Assembly: GCA_905182555.1 (NCBI GenBank)
Contig: CAJJBX010000026.1
Coordinates: forward strand, 1-49,358
Origin: an uncultured Ilumatobacter sp.
Lineage (GTDB): Bacteria > Actinomycetota > Acidimicrobiia > Acidimicrobiales > Ilumatobacteraceae
Length of the DNA stretch: 49,358 nucleotides
Direction of reading: 5' to 3'
Part shown: positions 41,541 through 49,358 of the stretch, piece after piece
How positions within the stretch are numbered: position 1 is the stretch's first letter
Layout of the letters: each line of letters begins with the position of its first letter
Notes under the pieces: generated by a model
Seen by the model: the letters and a program-made list of their open reading frames with translations, nothing else
The model's database searches: none
What the model was told of the DNA's origin: nothing
Program-made: the position numbers and the translations under genes

Positions 41541-43121
41541 TCAGAACGCTGCGGCAATCGCCTGCAGCTGTGGGCCCGTCGCCTGCGGGCTGACCATCCC
41601 GGCGGCCCGGTCGTCGATGCCTGTTGTCAGTGCCTTGGGAGCCACCGCGTCTGGGAGCCCTAGGCCAAGCCGCACACCGAACTCGCCGAGCGTGCCGAGT
41701 TCGGACGCAAACGAAGTGACGTCGCCGGTCACTCGATCGAGAAACTCGAGACCGCTGGAGGTCGGCGGCGTTCGGAACACGCCTTCGCTCCCGTTAGCCC
41801 AGACCGACTTCGACCGGGCGTAGGAGCCATTGTCGAGGACCGCAACGGTGTTTCCCGACGACAGATCGACGAGCATCTGAGTTGATCCAGAAGAAGACGG
41901 AGTGAGGAACCGGACGAACTCGCCATCGGGCGAAACCTGAATTGTCGCGCCAGTGAGCTGCGGATTAAGCGCGTCGCCGATCGGGACCATGGTGCGATCA
42001 CCGCTCTCGCCATCAATGACTACGAAGTCACACACGTACACCTCGTCGCACTCGCGAACGAGCAGGTGATGCGACGACGCCGAAATCAGCACGCCGTCGG
42101 AGATCCGTTCGCTGGATCCGTCATCCTGCTGTTCATAGACCCCGCCCGCGTCGGTCACCAGCACCCGACCGGCTGGCGAGTATGAGTTCTGCCACGGGAG
42201 GACGGGGCCTATCGAGCGCTCTTGGATCACGAGTCCGCCGGTTGAATCAATCAACAACTCTGTGACGACGTTGGGGTCTCCGTTGTACGAAAACGTGACG
42301 TAGTTGTCGGTCGACGGAATGGAGGCGATCTCGTTGCGGTTTCTTGGGAGATCGATTTCGATCGGCGGCTCGCCGGCTCGAATCAACAACGTGTTAGGAG
42401 AGCCCGATATCAACCCGGCGACGAGGCTCGTCGTGACGCCAACTTCGACTTGTGCGCCCGCAAGGCCTCGACCCACCCCGATTGATCGGACCGCACCGGA
42501 GGGCAGATTGATCTCGTGAAAAATGCCCCGACTGCTCATTGCTACCAAGGTCATGGGAGCGACCTGGTCCAGTTCAGCCGGTACCTCAATCAGCCCGGTC
42601 GACCAGACGCCGTTGTCCGCCAAGATCGCTGATTCGTCACCAAAATCAGTGCTGTCGCCCGATGGCACCCCATTGTTTGCATCGACCGTCGTGGCCCCGT
42701 CATCGGGTTCGCCGCCAGGCGTACCTTCAGCCGACTCGTCGTCGGCCGCTGGCAGAGAGTCGACGGCGGGCTCGGTTGCCGGAACAGACGCGCCAATCGG
42801 GTCGGCGGTGGCATCGGAATCGGAACTGTTGTCGCCGCGCAGCATCGCCATCGACCCGACGACGCCGACAATGCCGGCCAGCATTGCAACAACGACCAGC
42901 ACCGGACGGCGGCGGTCGGCGCTCCCCGGTTCCCCGTTTTGAGGGATCTGCCCATCGGCTGGCGGCTCCGATGATTCGCTTGCTGTGTCGCCACCGGCCA
43001 GTCCGGACGGAGCCCAAGTGAACTCAATCGGCGCTGGCGTGACGGGGACGTGACCGGACCACGGAGACCGATCCGACTCAACTGGTTCATCGCCGCTGTC
43101 GGGACCGTCTGCCACCGTCAC
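41541..43121 (-). CDS. Membrane-anchored protein with large extracytoplasmic, propeller-like domain
   Basis: A 526-residue protein that I do not recognise. About 70 polar cytoplasmic residues precede one membrane helix (VLVVVAMLAGIVGVVGSMAML, about 74-94). An acidic Ser/Asp/Pro-rich linker of about 75 residues leads to a beta-rich domain of some 350 residues with recurring strand-turn motifs (SRGIFHEINLPSGAV, TGGLVIQERSIGPVLPW, TDAGGVYEQQDDGS, LVDLSSGNTVAVLDNG), suggesting a beta-propeller read-out of WD40/TolB type. Two cysteines (RECDEVYVCDF) may pair outside. Convergent with surE. Confidence 0.7.
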   Translation of the reverse strand: MTVADGPDSGDEPVESDRSPWSGHVPVTPAPIEFTWAPSGLAGGDTASESSEPPADGQIPQNGEPGSADRRRPVLVVVAMLAGIVGVVGSMAMLRGDNSSDSDATADPIGASVPATEPAVDSLPAADDESAEGTPGGEPDDGATTVDANNGVPSGDSTDFGDESAILADNGVWSTGLIEVPAELDQVAPMTLVAMSSRGIFHEINLPSGAVRSIGVGRGLAGAQVEVGVTTSLVAGLISGSPNTLLIRAGEPPIEIDLPRNRNEIASIPSTDNYVTFSYNGDPNVVTELLIDSTGGLVIQERSIGPVLPWQNSYSPAGRVLVTDAGGVYEQQDDGSSERISDGVLISASSHHLLVRECDEVYVCDFVVIDGESGDRTMVPIGDALNPQLTGATIQVSPDGEFVRFLTPSSSGSTQMLVDLSSGNTVAVLDNGSYARSKSVWANGSEGVFRTPPTSSGLEFLDRVTGDVTSFASELGTLGEFGVRLGLGLPDAVAPKALTTGIDDRAAGMVSPQATGPQLQAIAAAF

Positions 43122-43160
43122 ATTGGATCACAGTTCGACCAGATGTACCGTCGTTTGCCA

Positions 43161-43559
43161 ATGAGTTCACCGATTGATGTCGTCACCGGATTCTTGCGCT
43201 CGTTTACGCGCAATGACCCGGACCGCATCGCGGCGTTCGTGGCAGAAGGCTTCCGAAACGTCCACGACAGCGAACTCGGTTCGGGCTGCGTTGGCCGCGA
43301 GGAATACCGACGGCGCCTGCCTCACTTTCTGGCAGCGTTCTCAGACCGCACGTACTCGATCGATGACATCGTCGAGCAGCAGCGTCCGTCGGTGACCGAT
43401 GTGGTCGTGAGGTATCGCTTCACGGCCACGTACGAGGGGACGGCGTTCGAGATCCCCGGCGTCATGTGGTTCAGCGTTCGCGACGACGTGATCACCAAGC
43501 GAGTCGACACCTGGGACTCCCTCACCTTTCTCCGCCAAACCAACCAAACCGATCTGTAG
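43161..43559 (+). CDS. NTF2-like (SnoaL-type) protein
   Basis: A 132-residue alpha+beta barrel protein from ATG 43161. VVTGFLRSFTRNDPDRIAAFVAEGFRNVHD is the opening helix of the SnoaL/NTF2 superfamily, followed by REEYRRRLPHFLAAFSDRTYSIDDIVEQ, VRYRFTATYEG and the ending ITKRVDTWDSLTFLRQ. Such proteins are small isomerases, hydrolases or binding modules; the ligand is unknown. The 3' end overlaps the convergent gene by 38 bases. Confidence 0.75.
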   Translation: MSSPIDVVTGFLRSFTRNDPDRIAAFVAEGFRNVHDSELGSGCVGREEYRRRLPHFLAAFSDRTYSIDDIVEQQRPSVTDVVVRYRFTATYEGTAFEIPGVMWFSVRDDVITKRVDTWDSLTFLRQTNQTDL

Positions 43560-43694
43560 CGGCCGGCGCAGACCCGATACAGGTGCCGCCGGCCTTGTCA
43601 GACCTTGAAGAGTTGCGCGGTGGGGTGGAACTGACTCCAGGCGAACCAGAACGCTTCGTGCGCAGCACCGCCTGCTCATCGGCGCCCGAATTGT

Positions 43695-43748
43695 CGGGGT
43701 AGGCGGGGTAGGCGGGGTAGGCGGGGTAGGCGGGGTAGGCGGGGTAGT
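43695..43748. repeat. 9-base minisatellite, six copies
   Basis: CGGGGTAGG is repeated five times exactly, and a sixth copy ends GT. On the minus strand it encodes Tyr-Pro-Ala repeats in the truncated gene. Because 9 is a multiple of 3, copy number changes preserve the frame. Confidence 0.92.
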
Positions 43749-44057
43749 CCCCGGCAATGAGATGGTTGGTGAGCCCGAGCCACGGGCTCCGTTCGCTCTC
43801 CGGGTCGTTCTTGATGTCGACGCCGGCGAGCCGCTCGAATGCATCCACGGTCAGCACTCCATTGTCGCCGCGAAAGAGCCGCAGGACCTCAGACACGTAC
43901 CACGCATGGCGAACATCGCCGGTCTCGCCAAGGCCGCGAACGCCTGCGATGTCTATCTGACCGGCAATGATCAGTCGGCGAATTGCAGCGATGTTGTCGA
44001 ACGCGGTTTCAGGACTCTGGGTTTCGGCAGGCGGTGCGGCAGGCGCAGGCGGCAGTC

Positions 44058-44090
44058 GCGACGAGAGCGCGACGAGAGCGCGACGAGAGC
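44058..44090. repeat. 11-base tandem repeat, three copies
   Basis: GCGACGAGAGC is present three times without mismatch near the 5' end of the minus-strand gene. Each unit gained or lost shifts the frame, and losing one would join a signal-peptide-like frame to the downstream coding frame. Confidence 0.92.
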
Positions 44091-44210
44091 GCTGACGCAT
44101 AGCAAAAGGTGAGCAACCGAGCAATAGTCACAGGCGAACAGCGGACGCAACAACCGCGAAACTCAGATCCGGATGCTGCGGTCGTGCCCAGGAGTTGGCA
44201 GCATGGAGCC

Positions 44211-44627
44211 ATGGCCGAGAACGAACAGAACGACACAGCCGCAATCCCGTCCGACGCGGAGCTTCGTGATCGCCTCACGCCCGAGCAGTACCAGGTGACC
44301 CAGCACGCCGGAACCGAGCGTCCGTTCACTGGCGAATACCACGCCACCACCGACGACGGCACGTATCACTGCATCGTGTGCGATGCCGAGCTGTTCTCGT
44401 CCGAGACGAAGTACGACGCAGGCTGCGGTTGGCCGAGCTTCTATCAGGCGCTCGACGGCGACAAGATCGAGAACCGCACAGACAATTCTCATGGCATGGC
44501 CCGAACCGAAACCGTTTGCGCCAAATGCGGCGCACACCTCGGCCACGTCTTTCCCGACGGCCCGGCACCTACCGGCGACCGGTTCTGCATGAACTCGGCG
44601 TCGCTCAACCTCAAGCCAGCCGACTGA
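44211..44627 (+). CDS. msrB: Peptide-methionine (R)-S-oxide reductase MsrB
   Basis: A 138-residue repair enzyme reducing methionine-R-sulfoxide in proteins, started at ATG 44211. [22 protein letters not shown] is the standard N-terminus. Zinc-site cysteines occur as CIVC and [15 protein letters not shown] is the substrate-binding loop, [14 protein letters not shown] contains the active-site histidines, and [11 protein letters not shown] has the catalytic cysteine. Normal length and a full motif set. It is followed by a 153-base gap before the MBL-fold gene. Confidence 0.95.
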   Translation: MAENEQNDTAAIPSDAELRDRLTPEQYQVTQHAGTERPFTGEYHATTDDGTYHCIVCDAELFSSETKYDAGCGWPSFYQALDGDKIENRTDNSHGMARTETVCAKCGAHLGHVFPDGPAPTGDRFCMNSASLNLKPAD

Positions 44628-44780
44628 CAAAGCAGACCGGGCGCCATCGACGACCTCAGCAACACGATCGACCGGCTCGTGGCCTACCGAGCGGCCGGGG
44701 CGACATCGTGAACGCCCGCGACGAAGCCTTCGAGTCGCCAACAGGCCTACCGCGACGCTCCACCTTGTAGTTTCACTTCC
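44628..44780 (+). other. Short gap with possible remnant of a PEP-mutase/isocitrate-lyase-like gene
   Basis: The gap reads AIDDLSNTIDRLVAYRAAGA in one frame at about 44643-44702, which resembles a helix-loop of isocitrate lyase/PEP mutase family proteins, then hits a stop; NARDEAFESPTGL follows in a neighbouring frame. Too short to be certain; probably a gene scrap. Confidence 0.25.
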
Positions 44781-45686
44781 GTGATCACTGACTGGGGCGA
44801 CGGAGAACGACAATTGACCAACACGGTCAGCGTGCTGGTCGGCGAGAACAACGGGGCTTACCCCTCGGGTAACTCCCTGCTCGTACGCGGCGCCGGCGAA
44901 ACCGTGCTGATCGATCCGTCGATGACCGTCGTGGCCAGGGGCGGCGCACCGGTCGCGATCGATGCCGTCATCAACTCCCACAGCCACGAAGACCACATGT
45001 GCGGCAACGGTTTTTTTGCTGGCTCGCGTCTCCACATCCACGAAGCCGACTTGGTCGGAGCGCAGAGCATCGACGGACTCATGGAGGTCTACGGGTTGAC
45101 CGGCGAAGCCCGTGACACGTTCTCGGCGCTGGTTCTCGACGAGTTCCACTACACGCCCCGGCCCGACGCTCAGGGCTTCACCGACGGCCATATGTTTGAC
45201 CTCGGCGGCGGCACAAAAGTCGAGGCGGTGCACCTGCCGGGCCACACACGGGGCCACAGCGGCTTCCGGATGGATGGCGTGTTCTTCCTCTCAGACATCG
45301 ACCTCAGCGGCTTCGGCCCGTACTACGGCGACGTGTGGAGCGACCTCGAAGACTTCGAAGCCAGCCTCGCCAAGGTGCGCGACGAGGAAGCTGACTTCTA
45401 TGTCACGTTCCATCACAAGGGCGTGATCGAAGGGCGCAAGACGTTCGTCGAGATGGTTGACGCCTTCACCGCAGTGATCGGCCGCCGCCACGATGCGATG
45501 CTCGACTTCCTCGCCGAACCGCAGACGATCGACAACATGCGAGCGCACCGATTTATCTATCGTCCACACGTCGAGCACTCCTTTGCCGACTCGGTGGAAA
45601 CGCGCAGCGCCGAAATGCACGTGGCCCGGATGCTTCAACGGGGCGAAGCCACAGAAGTCGAACCCGGTCGGTACCAGAAAAGCTGA
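44781..45686 (+). CDS. MBL-fold metallo-hydrolase
   Basis: A 301-residue metallo-beta-lactamase-fold hydrolase, GTG start. The metal motif is HSHEDH (His67, His69, Asp71, His72), with further ligands in HLPGHTRGHSGF and FFLSDIDLSGFGPYYGD, and a later HFHHKG-like VTFHHKGVI. The C-terminal helical part (FIYRPHVEHSFADSVE, HVARMLQRGEATEVEPGRY) resembles lactonase/glyoxalase II-type relatives that add a winged-helix tail. The substrate is unknown. Confidence 0.85.
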   Translation: MITDWGDGERQLTNTVSVLVGENNGAYPSGNSLLVRGAGETVLIDPSMTVVARGGAPVAIDAVINSHSHEDHMCGNGFFAGSRLHIHEADLVGAQSIDGLMEVYGLTGEARDTFSALVLDEFHYTPRPDAQGFTDGHMFDLGGGTKVEAVHLPGHTRGHSGFRMDGVFFLSDIDLSGFGPYYGDVWSDLEDFEASLAKVRDEEADFYVTFHHKGVIEGRKTFVEMVDAFTAVIGRRHDAMLDFLAEPQTIDNMRAHRFIYRPHVEHSFADSVETRSAEMHVARMLQRGEATEVEPGRYQKS

Positions 45687-45725
45687 CCCGAATTCACACG
45701 GAGAACGGAGTCCGACGGCTCACCG

Positions 45726-47093
45726 CTACTTGGCCAACAGGTCCCGGCAAACCTGATCCCACAAACAGGTCGTGAGGGCCAACGATTCAACGTCGATGCG
45801 TTCGTTGTGGCCGTGGAATCGGGATCCGAACTCGCTGGAGTCGAGCGACGGGCTGAGCAGCCCGGCGCCGTAGGCCACGGCACCCATCTCGCGGTAGATC
45901 CGCGAATCGGTGAATCCCACGATCATCTGCGGCGTCAAAGTTGCCGTCGGGAAGGGCACATTGATCGCACGGTGCAGCGCATCCCACAGCGGCGTGTCGG
46001 TCCGGCTCATCGATGATTCGTCGTTCATGATCGGTTCGACCTCGCAGCTGCAGCGGGCCAAGGACTCGCGCTGCTGCATCGTCGGCTCCGTCACCGGCAG
46101 CGTGCGTACATCGACTTCAATGACCACGGTGTCGGGCACCACGTTCGTCTTCATCAACCCGCCGTCGAGCAAATTCGGTGAGAACGTGGTGTGCGTGCAG
46201 GCATGGAGATACGCAGCGAGCTTCGGGACCGGCAGGTCGTCGAGGAAGCCGTCGATTTTCGATTCGTCGAGGAGTGCGTCAGCCCACTCTGGCGTGAGGC
46301 CGAGCGTGTCGACTCGCGTCCGCCACAGCTCAGTGAATCGGGGCTTCGATCGGTAATCGGCCAGCCGTTGGACAACCCCGGCTGCTTTGACCAAGGCATT
46401 GTCACCGCGGAACGGCGTCGAGCCGTGGCCCGGTGTACCGCGCACCGTGAGCCGGCGCCAGGCGACGCCTTTTTCAGCGACATTCACGCTGATGAAAGGC
46501 GATTCTGCTGGGCCAGAGTGGATGCCACCATTCTCGGTCAGCACATAGTCGGCGCGCATCGAATCGGCGTGGTTGTCAGCCACCCAGCGGGCACCATGTG
46601 CGCTCCCGGCTTCCTCATCAGCCACGCCGAAGTAAATGAGGTCGCCGGTCGGCTTGAAACGCCCGGCAGCAGCGTCGTCGGCTAGGTGGCGGAAGGCAAC
46701 GGCCATCGACGCCGTGAGGTTAAGCATGTCGACGGCGCCGCGGCCCCACACCTCGTCGACGCCATCGGGCGACGCGATCAACTCACCACCGAACGGATCG
46801 TTGTCCCACCCGTCACGATTGACCGGCACGACGTCGGTGTGACCCATCAGGCACAGGCTGGGAGCGTTCGGATCGGAGCCTTCGATGCGGCCGATGATCG
46901 ACATCCGGTCCGCGCTCGGCCCGAACCGCTCGACGACCACGCCGGGCCCTTCGATCACACCCTGGAGGACATCGGCGTTGCGGGTCTCATGGCCCGATTC
47001 AGCAGTCCCGTCGTTGACGCACTCATTACGAATCAGCGTCTGCAACAGCGCAACGGTGTTGGCGGTCAGCGGGTCGAGTTCACGATCATCCAT
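45726..47093 (-). CDS. M20-family zinc peptidase (carboxypeptidase/deacylase)
   Basis: A 455-residue di-zinc hydrolase from ATG 47091-47093. LCLMGHTDVVPVN gives the first metal histidine and aspartate, VWGRGAVDMLNLTASM the bridging aspartate, YFGVADEEAGSAHGARW the catalytic and ligand glutamates, NGGIHSG a further site, and SRFHGHNERIDVESL the last histidine. VRGTPGHGSTPF marks the dimerisation lid domain. The closest kinds are M20A/ArgE/DapE/PM20D1-like peptidases and N-acyl amino-acid hydrolases. The leader on the minus strand holds an 8-base repeat, three copies, ending the gap to the hrpA fragment. Confidence 0.9.
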   Translation of the reverse strand: MDDRELDPLTANTVALLQTLIRNECVNDGTAESGHETRNADVLQGVIEGPGVVVERFGPSADRMSIIGRIEGSDPNAPSLCLMGHTDVVPVNRDGWDNDPFGGELIASPDGVDEVWGRGAVDMLNLTASMAVAFRHLADDAAAGRFKPTGDLIYFGVADEEAGSAHGARWVADNHADSMRADYVLTENGGIHSGPAESPFISVNVAEKGVAWRRLTVRGTPGHGSTPFRGDNALVKAAGVVQRLADYRSKPRFTELWRTRVDTLGLTPEWADALLDESKIDGFLDDLPVPKLAAYLHACTHTTFSPNLLDGGLMKTNVVPDTVVIEVDVRTLPVTEPTMQQRESLARCSCEVEPIMNDESSMSRTDTPLWDALHRAINVPFPTATLTPQMIVGFTDSRIYREMGAVAYGAGLLSPSLDSSEFGSRFHGHNERIDVESLALTTCLWDQVCRDLLAK

Positions 47094-47139
47094 TGCCCAA
47101 CTCTCGCAGAGGCCGACCTGGCTCCTGGCACCGCGCCGT

Positions 47140-47163
47140 CCTGTCGTCCTGTCGTCCTGTCGT
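47140..47163. repeat. 8-base tandem repeat, three copies
   Basis: CCTGTCGT occurs three times consecutively between the M20 peptidase start and the hrpA stop codon, in the short intergenic gap of two minus-strand genes. Confidence 0.8.
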
Positions 47164-47164
47164 C

Positions 47165-49358
47165 CTAGGCGCCCAAGCGTTGCAGTGCTGTAGAGATTCG
47201 CTTCACACTGACCTGGCCACGGGCGCCAACCGCTTGCGCGAACACGCTGACGCGCAACTCTTCGAGTTCCCACGCCAGCGCGGCAATCGCAGGTGTCATC
47301 TCGCTCGCCGGAATTCGATCGAGCAGCGCCGAGTACCGAGCCTCGATCGGAATGACTTCATCCATCCGACGGCGATCTCGCTCGATCGTGCCGGCGAGCC
47401 CATCGAGCCGTGCCGAAATGGCCCGCACGTATCGTTCGATCTCGCGAAGTTGGGTAATTCCTGTGTTGAACACGAAGCCGGGTCGCACCAGTCTGCCGAG
47501 GTGCTGGTTGGCGTCGTCGACCGATCGTTGCAACGTTCCAGCTCGCAGCGCTGCCAGTTTCGAGTGCACGGCACCGCTAACAGCAACCGCGGCGGTGGCC
47601 TGCACGAGCGCATCGCGTGCCAGCGCTGGTGCGGCCTTCTTCACGTGCTGCCGCAATAATTCGAAATCGGCTTCGACCCATGGCAACTGGCCGCCGGTAC
47701 CGAGGTGTTCGTCGAGGAGGTGATCGACAGCGGCAGCGATGCAGTCGTCGGCAAGCGCAGCGATCGACATGTCCGCCGTCGCCAGGGCCAGACGCCCCGC
47801 GTTTGTCAGTAGTCGTTCGACCACGTTGCGGCTCGGCGCTGCTGTCAAGAGAAGTAGTCGACGGACGCCGCCGCGCCTACGGCGCGCTGCTGCACCGAAG
47901 CGCTCGTGACGACGCGCAACGCCACACTGTTGCCGGTGTCCAGCAAAGTCGGGTACGCCAAAACATCGAACGCAAGGTCCGACGAGGCAACAACCCGTTC
48001 GAGATCACCGAAGTCCCAGCTCGTGATGTTGCGACGCTCCTCGATCGGCGCTGCCGCCGCAATCGACTGACGCGACGCTCCGACTTGGCGAGCTTTGATT
48101 GCAGCGAGATCGACGCCAACATCGACGACATCGGTCGAACCGTCGACCTCGGTGCTGATCACGAAGTTCATTTTCAGATAGTCATCGAGCACCGCCGGGT
48201 TGAACACCGCACGGATCGATCCGCACACCTGAGGCCCGCGTCAGCCCCACCGCAACAGCGTGCAGAAACGGAATCGAGCCCGCCTCGAATTGCCGCACAC
48301 GTTCGATCGTTCCCTCGACCATCTCCGCCATCGGGCCGAGCTGACGACGTACGTCCTTTTTATGATTTGACCAACATGGCAACGATCTCCGGCCGATGCC
48401 CAGCAACCTGCCAGGCAAAGCCCGCTGGTTCGATCTGGTTGATGGCGTTGAGTGGGATATGCACTGTCACACCGTCGAGTGGTTCACCAGGGGCGTACCG
48501 ATACGTGAGTGGCAGCTCGATGTCGCCGTGCAGCCAGACATCCGGAAAGTCCTCGAGCCTGATGCCCGCCCCGTGTTCACGATCGGCAAGCATCTCGTCG
48601 GTGAGGTCGAGTAGCCGACCATCGCGCTGCCGCTCCGCTTTCCACCATCGGTCGAAACGGCGCGTGTCAGTCACGTCGGCATCGACGCGGCCGTCGAAGA
48701 AATCGAACAGCATCTCGTCGTCGACAAGTTCGACGCGGCGCACGCGTGCCGCCATCTGTCGGACTCGGTCGAGGAACTCCTGATTTCGTTGCACGAATTT
48801 CTGGTGGCTGGTCCACTCCCCTTCAACCAGGGCCTTCTGGATGAACATCGCCCGTGCACCGTCAATGTCGATCTGGTCGTAGCCGATGATCCGATCAGTG
48901 ACGATCGCGATACCAAAGAGGGTGACCTGCTCAACGCACACGGCTCGACCAGCCTTGGCGTCCCATCGAGGCTCGCCGTAAGACTTCTTGACAAGGTGTG
49001 CGGCCGACTTTCTCGATCCACTCAGGCTCAATCGCGGCCGACTCTGCGGGCGTACAGCCGGTTGGTTTCAACGAGCTCGGCAGCCATCACCCAGTCGGGC
49101 TGCTTGCGACCAATGACCGAACCGCGGGCGATCACGAACCGTGCATCGCGAGCGCCGCGGTACTCACGCGTCTCGCGTTCACGCACACCGATCTGAGAGA
49201 GGAGCCCGGCAAGCAGTGCCTGATGGACGTGGTCGGGGTGGCTCTCTGTGAGCCCCCCCGCCGGGCCTGATTCTTGAGCTCACCGGCGACCCGACGGAGC
49301 TGGCTGTACAGATCGGTCCACTCGCGAACCCGCAGATAGTTGAGGAACTCCTTACGAC
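47165..49358 (-). pseudogene. hrpA: ATP-dependent RNA helicase HrpA, C-terminal half, multiply frameshifted (runs off the window)
   Basis: The C-terminal region of the HrpA DEAH helicase (OB-fold and DUF3418 domains) is recognisable in order but scattered over frames: RKEFLNYLRVREWTDL at the window end, VMAAELVETNRLYAR, then HLVKKSYGEPRWDAKAG, VTLFGIAIV and RRFDRWWKAER to DGVTVHIPLNAINQIEPAGFAWQVAGHRPEIV, then GPMAEMVEGTIERVRQFEAG, then DVVDVGVDLAAIKARQ with TSWDFGDLERVV, and finally SRNVVERLLTNAGRLAL through RLVRPGFVFNTG to ELRVSVFAQAVGARG. Breaks fall near 49256 (a 7-C run), 49040, 48365, 48215 and 47860. Between breaks no internal stops occur, so the damage is indels only. The helicase core lies beyond the window. 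Confidence 0.85.

Larger units (their letters stand above)
43522..44153 (-). pseudogene. Truncated secreted-protein gene with repeat-dependent reading frame
   Basis: The open frame from ATG 44098-44100 gives about 192 residues. The convincing part is NIAAIRRLIIAGQIDIAGVRGLGETGDVRHAWYVSEVLRLFRG to SPWLGLTNHLIAGDYPAYP, which resembles the N-terminal part of DUF3179-type proteins (tentative). After the YPA repeats the sequence (GADEQAVLRTKRSGS to FGWFGGER) looks like noise. Upstream, a TTG at 44151-44153 opens a different frame with a signal-like [14 protein letters not shown]. The two frames meet in a 3-copy 11-base repeat; with two copies they would be continuous. So either a degraded gene or one switchable by slippage. 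Confidence 0.45.

Noticed and set aside
43695..44090. CRISPR-like repeats
   Set aside because: Repeats are contiguous with units of 9 and 11 bases, no spacers, no cas genes.

Overview
The window is GC-rich, densely packed bacterial DNA. It most likely comes from an actinobacterium, and Acidimicrobiia (Ilumatobacter-like) is my best guess. The evidence is the gene order cysteine desulfurase - mnmA - MetE-like - ligA, which mycobacteria and relatives also show, a mycothiol-type DinB/maleylpyruvate-isomerase-fold protein, many lipoproteins with Actinobacteria-style signals, frequent GTG starts and 4-base ATGA/GTGA gene overlaps. This assignment is inference; no rRNA or tRNA gene was recognised.

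Layout. 1-4.6 kb: sulfur transfer/tRNA thiolation and the 5' end of ligA, with a frameshifted membrane-protein gene between them. 4.6-11.2 kb: a small membrane protein, a SAM methyltransferase, an SDR oxidoreductase, dxs, a phytanoyl-CoA dioxygenase-like enzyme, a decayed acetyltransferase and a lipoprotein. 11.2-25.4 kb, minus strand: one long cyclitol operon. In transcription order it encodes iolE, a sugar-binding lipoprotein, an oversized permease, a single-NBD ATPase, iolC, a Cgl0159-type aldolase-fold protein, a Gfo/Idh/MocA oxidoreductase, iolD, a fused desaturase-Rieske protein, iolG, iolB and a LacD-like class I aldolase. 25.6-28.7 kb, plus strand: a divergent LacI-family regulator, a second Gfo/Idh/MocA enzyme and a secreted trypsin-like lipoprotein. 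28.6-41.5 kb: housekeeping and amino-acid metabolism (MFS exporter, enoyl-CoA hydratase remnant, IMPase-family phosphatase, guanidino hydrolase, trans-sulfuration PLP enzyme, putA with a divergent PAS-AraC regulator, nfuA, DMT exporter, surE). 41.5-49.4 kb: a membrane-anchored propeller-like protein, an NTF2-like protein, msrB, an MBL-fold hydrolase, an M20 peptidase and the 3' part of hrpA.

How it works together. The central operon imports a cyclitol, oxidises it (IolG and extra Gfo/Idh enzymes), dehydrates it (IolE), opens the ring (IolD), isomerises (IolB), phosphorylates (IolC) and cleaves (aldolase). The unusual part is the 475-residue protein joining a membrane di-iron hydroxylase with three histidine boxes to a C-terminal Rieske [2Fe-2S] domain. 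This is the architecture expected if the separate rhizopine proteins MocD and MocE were fused. Inside an inositol operon it suggests oxidative O-demethylation of methylated inositols (pinitol, ononitol, sequoyitol or rhizopine type) feeding into the standard pathway. A perfect 16-base palindrome between iolE and the lacI gene is the probable operator, and a near-match lies in front of the distant SDR gene.

Two features cut across the window. Many genes are interrupted by single indels while the reading is otherwise clean (membrane protein, methyltransferase, lipoprotein, iolD, enoyl-CoA hydratase, surE, and at least five in hrpA). This points either to sequencing/assembly indels or to recent gene loss. 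Short tandem repeats of 8-24 bases recur at gene ends, in genes and in intergenic gaps, plus one 115-base polypyrimidine tract.
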